Assembly (NCBI GenBank): GCA_018667995.1
Contig: JABIQT010000915.1
Span: 1-9,234 of the forward strand
DNA: 9,234 nt
Reading direction: 5' to 3'
From: Candidatus Latescibacterota bacterium
GTDB lineage: Bacteria; JAAXHH01; JABIQT01
A model generated the notes under the pieces. It ran no database searches, was not told the DNA's origin, and worked only from the letters and a program-made list of their open reading frames with translations. Positions within the stretch are counted from its first letter, which is position 1, and every line of letters begins with the position of its first letter. The translations under genes were made by a program, and so were the position numbers. Shown in pieces: positions 8,340-9,234 of the stretch.

Positions 8340-9144
8340 ACTTCCCGGTGGAAAGGCGTGCGACTGCGATTTCTTCCTGAGCCGTCAGTGGTTGATCAAT
8401 GAAGGAAACCTCCAGCCCGGACTCGAATCCGTGTCTGACCAGGGGCGTCATCTCCTCAGGGGCGACAGATCTGCCCAGAATTTCGGAGACGTCGATAGTT
8501 CTATCATTGAGCATTGCGGCCAGTTCAGCGCGTTCTGCATGGCGGCGGTTGGGTAGCAGCAACGGGAGACGCTTGTGATCGGGGCCCAACAGAATCGATC
8601 CATGCTGGAGGACCGCGCCCCGAGCCCTTCTCTGAGCACTGCCAGCTATCTTCTTTCCGCTGACCACCAGCTCAAACCGCGCGGCATAGGAGAAGCAAGC
8701 GCCGGCACTACCTTCCGGTGTACTGTCAGGTGCCTCTGCGAGTTCGACAGGTACACCCACCTCTTCTAAGGCTGTCTGCAATGATTCGCTCACTCGTCGA
8801 TACGTCTCGTAGGCACTGTTTCCGATTGCAGGATGGCCTTCAGGCGCGATTACGCTATATGTCAACTCGCAGCCATGCAACACTGTCCGGCCGCCCGTTT
8901 GCCGCCGAATAACATCGATGCCGTACATAGCACACTTTTCAGGATCAATCTCTTCATGCAGGATCTGTGCATAGCCAAGTGACACCGCAGGGGGGCTCCA
9001 GCTGTATACTCGAATTGTGGGCGGAACGGAACCCGACCGGACCTCATCGGTGACGGCCTCGTCAACGGCCATATTGTAAACTGCGGTACCGGGACCTGAG
9101 TCTAGAAACCGCCAATGGGATAAAGCATCAATGAAGGCGGACAT
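8287..9144 (-). CDS. lipM: LipM-like octanoyl/lipoyl protein transferase (biotin/lipoate A/B ligase family)
   Basis: A 285-residue cytoplasmic protein of the biotin/lipoate A/B ligase family. LipM moves an octanoyl group from acyl carrier protein, via a cysteine thioester, to a lysine of GcvH or another lipoyl domain in lipoate synthesis. Supporting motifs are WRFLDSG (11-17), NMAVDEA (24-30), RRQTGGRTVLH (80-90), ELTYSV (93-98), SGKKIAGSAQ (162-171) and LQHGSILL (179-186), and the C-terminal KYGHHEWN (268-275) is also typical. Cys150, in GACF, sits where LipM has its nucleophile. This, with GGR rather than the GGG usual in ATP-dependent LplA ligases, favours transferase over ligase. The length matches LipM (about 280). 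The ATG at 9144 is the first start after an in-frame TAA a dozen codons upstream. It has no good Shine-Dalgarno, since the preceding bases are pyrimidine-rich. Its last codons overlap the PKS start. It may serve ordinary lipoylation or act on the PKS product; the sequence alone does not decide. The symbol is a family-level assignment. Confidence 0.85.
   Translation of the reverse strand: MSAFIDALSHWRFLDSGPGTAVYNMAVDEAVTDEVRSGSVPPTIRVYSWSPPAVSLGYAQILHEEIDPEKCAMYGIDVIRRQTGGRTVLHGCELTYSVIAPEGHPAIGNSAYETYRRVSESLQTALEEVGVPVELAEAPDSTPEGSAGACFSYAARFELVVSGKKIAGSAQRRARGAVLQHGSILLGPDHKRLPLLLPNRRHAERAELAAMLNDRTIDVSEILGRSVAPEEMTPLVRHGFESGLEVSFIDQPLTAQEEIAVARLSTGKYGHHEWNSKTRPFHVAR
8341..8346 (-). promoter_or_regulatory. 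Candidate ribosome binding site for the PKS gene
   Basis: On the - strand GGGAAG lies inside the 3' end of the lipM-like gene. It is 10 bases before the ATG at 8330 but only one base before the ATG at 8339. The spacing favours translation from 8330, giving a protein that begins MSGTQR, three residues shorter than the longest form. The match to a Shine-Dalgarno is partial. Because the site lies within translated upstream sequence, terminating ribosomes could help initiation. Confidence 0.4.
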
Positions 9145-9234
9145 GGGGAGGATTCGTGGTATGAAAGGGAACGGGGGTTAACTTCACCTGCAACGGGCCA
9201 GGTCACTCACTCTCTGACGCCAAAAGATTCAGGC
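9145..9234 (-). other. Short leader upstream of the lipM-like gene
   Basis: Ninety bases upstream of the transferase start, running to the window edge. An in-frame TAA closes the reading frame just upstream of the ATG. No gene, convincing -10/-35 pair or riboswitch was recognised. It may contain the promoter of the lipM-PKS pair, but the sequence does not show it clearly. Confidence 0.35.

Noticed and set aside
2014-9144. Functional link between the helicase and the lipM-PKS pair as one defence or biosynthetic system
   Set aside because: The helicase is convergent, shares no transcript and has no biochemical connection that the sequence supports.
9162-9182. GGGGAGG followed by ATG on the + strand upstream of the lipM-like gene
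   Set aside because: The frame ends after six codons at TAA, too short to support as a gene.
9186-9203. Small inverted repeat ACCTG...CAGGT upstream of the lipM-like gene
   Set aside because: Five base pairs with an eight-base loop is expected by chance. It is not followed by a T-run and is not repeated elsewhere in the leader.

Overview
The window is about 9.2 kb of bacterial DNA with moderate base composition (roughly half G+C by eye). It is densely coded: three long genes fill nearly all of it. No rRNA, tRNA, CRISPR array, insertion sequence or long repeat was seen. The gene content fits a free-living Gram-negative or otherwise deep-branching bacterium. A LipM-type octanoyltransferase is known from Firmicutes and several other phyla, but nothing here fixes the taxon and no name is offered.

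Layout. On the + strand, the left 2 kb is the C-terminal part of a DinG/Rad3-type (XPD-like, COG1199) iron-sulfur DNA helicase. Its reading frame is open through base 1, so the N-terminus lies outside the window. The few residues before the helicase core look like the tail of a PD-(D/E)XK nuclease domain. After a 44-base gap, two - strand genes run towards it from the right: a LipM-like octanoyl/lipoyl transferase (9144 to 8287), then a 2093-residue type I polyketide synthase (8339 to 2058). Their ends overlap by 44-53 bases. About 90 bases remain upstream of the transferase, without a recognisable gene.

The polyketide synthase is one complete, fully reducing module in the order KS-AT-DH-psiKR-ER-KR-ACP. 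The main catalytic residues of every domain are in place. It has no loading module, no C-methyltransferase, no terminal thioesterase or reductase, and no visible N- or C-terminal docking segments. This predicts a stand-alone synthase, probably iterative, that makes a saturated acyl chain and leaves it on its own ACP.

The most interesting point is the pairing. The gene immediately upstream, overlapping and probably translationally coupled, belongs to the family whose chemistry is to take an acyl chain from an acyl carrier protein through a cysteine thioester and place it on a protein lysine. An off-loading acyltransferase partnered with a thioesterase-less fully reducing PKS is an attractive but untested hypothesis. 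The alternative is that the transferase is the ordinary housekeeping lipoate enzyme and the overlap is accidental. The helicase is convergent and probably functionally unrelated.
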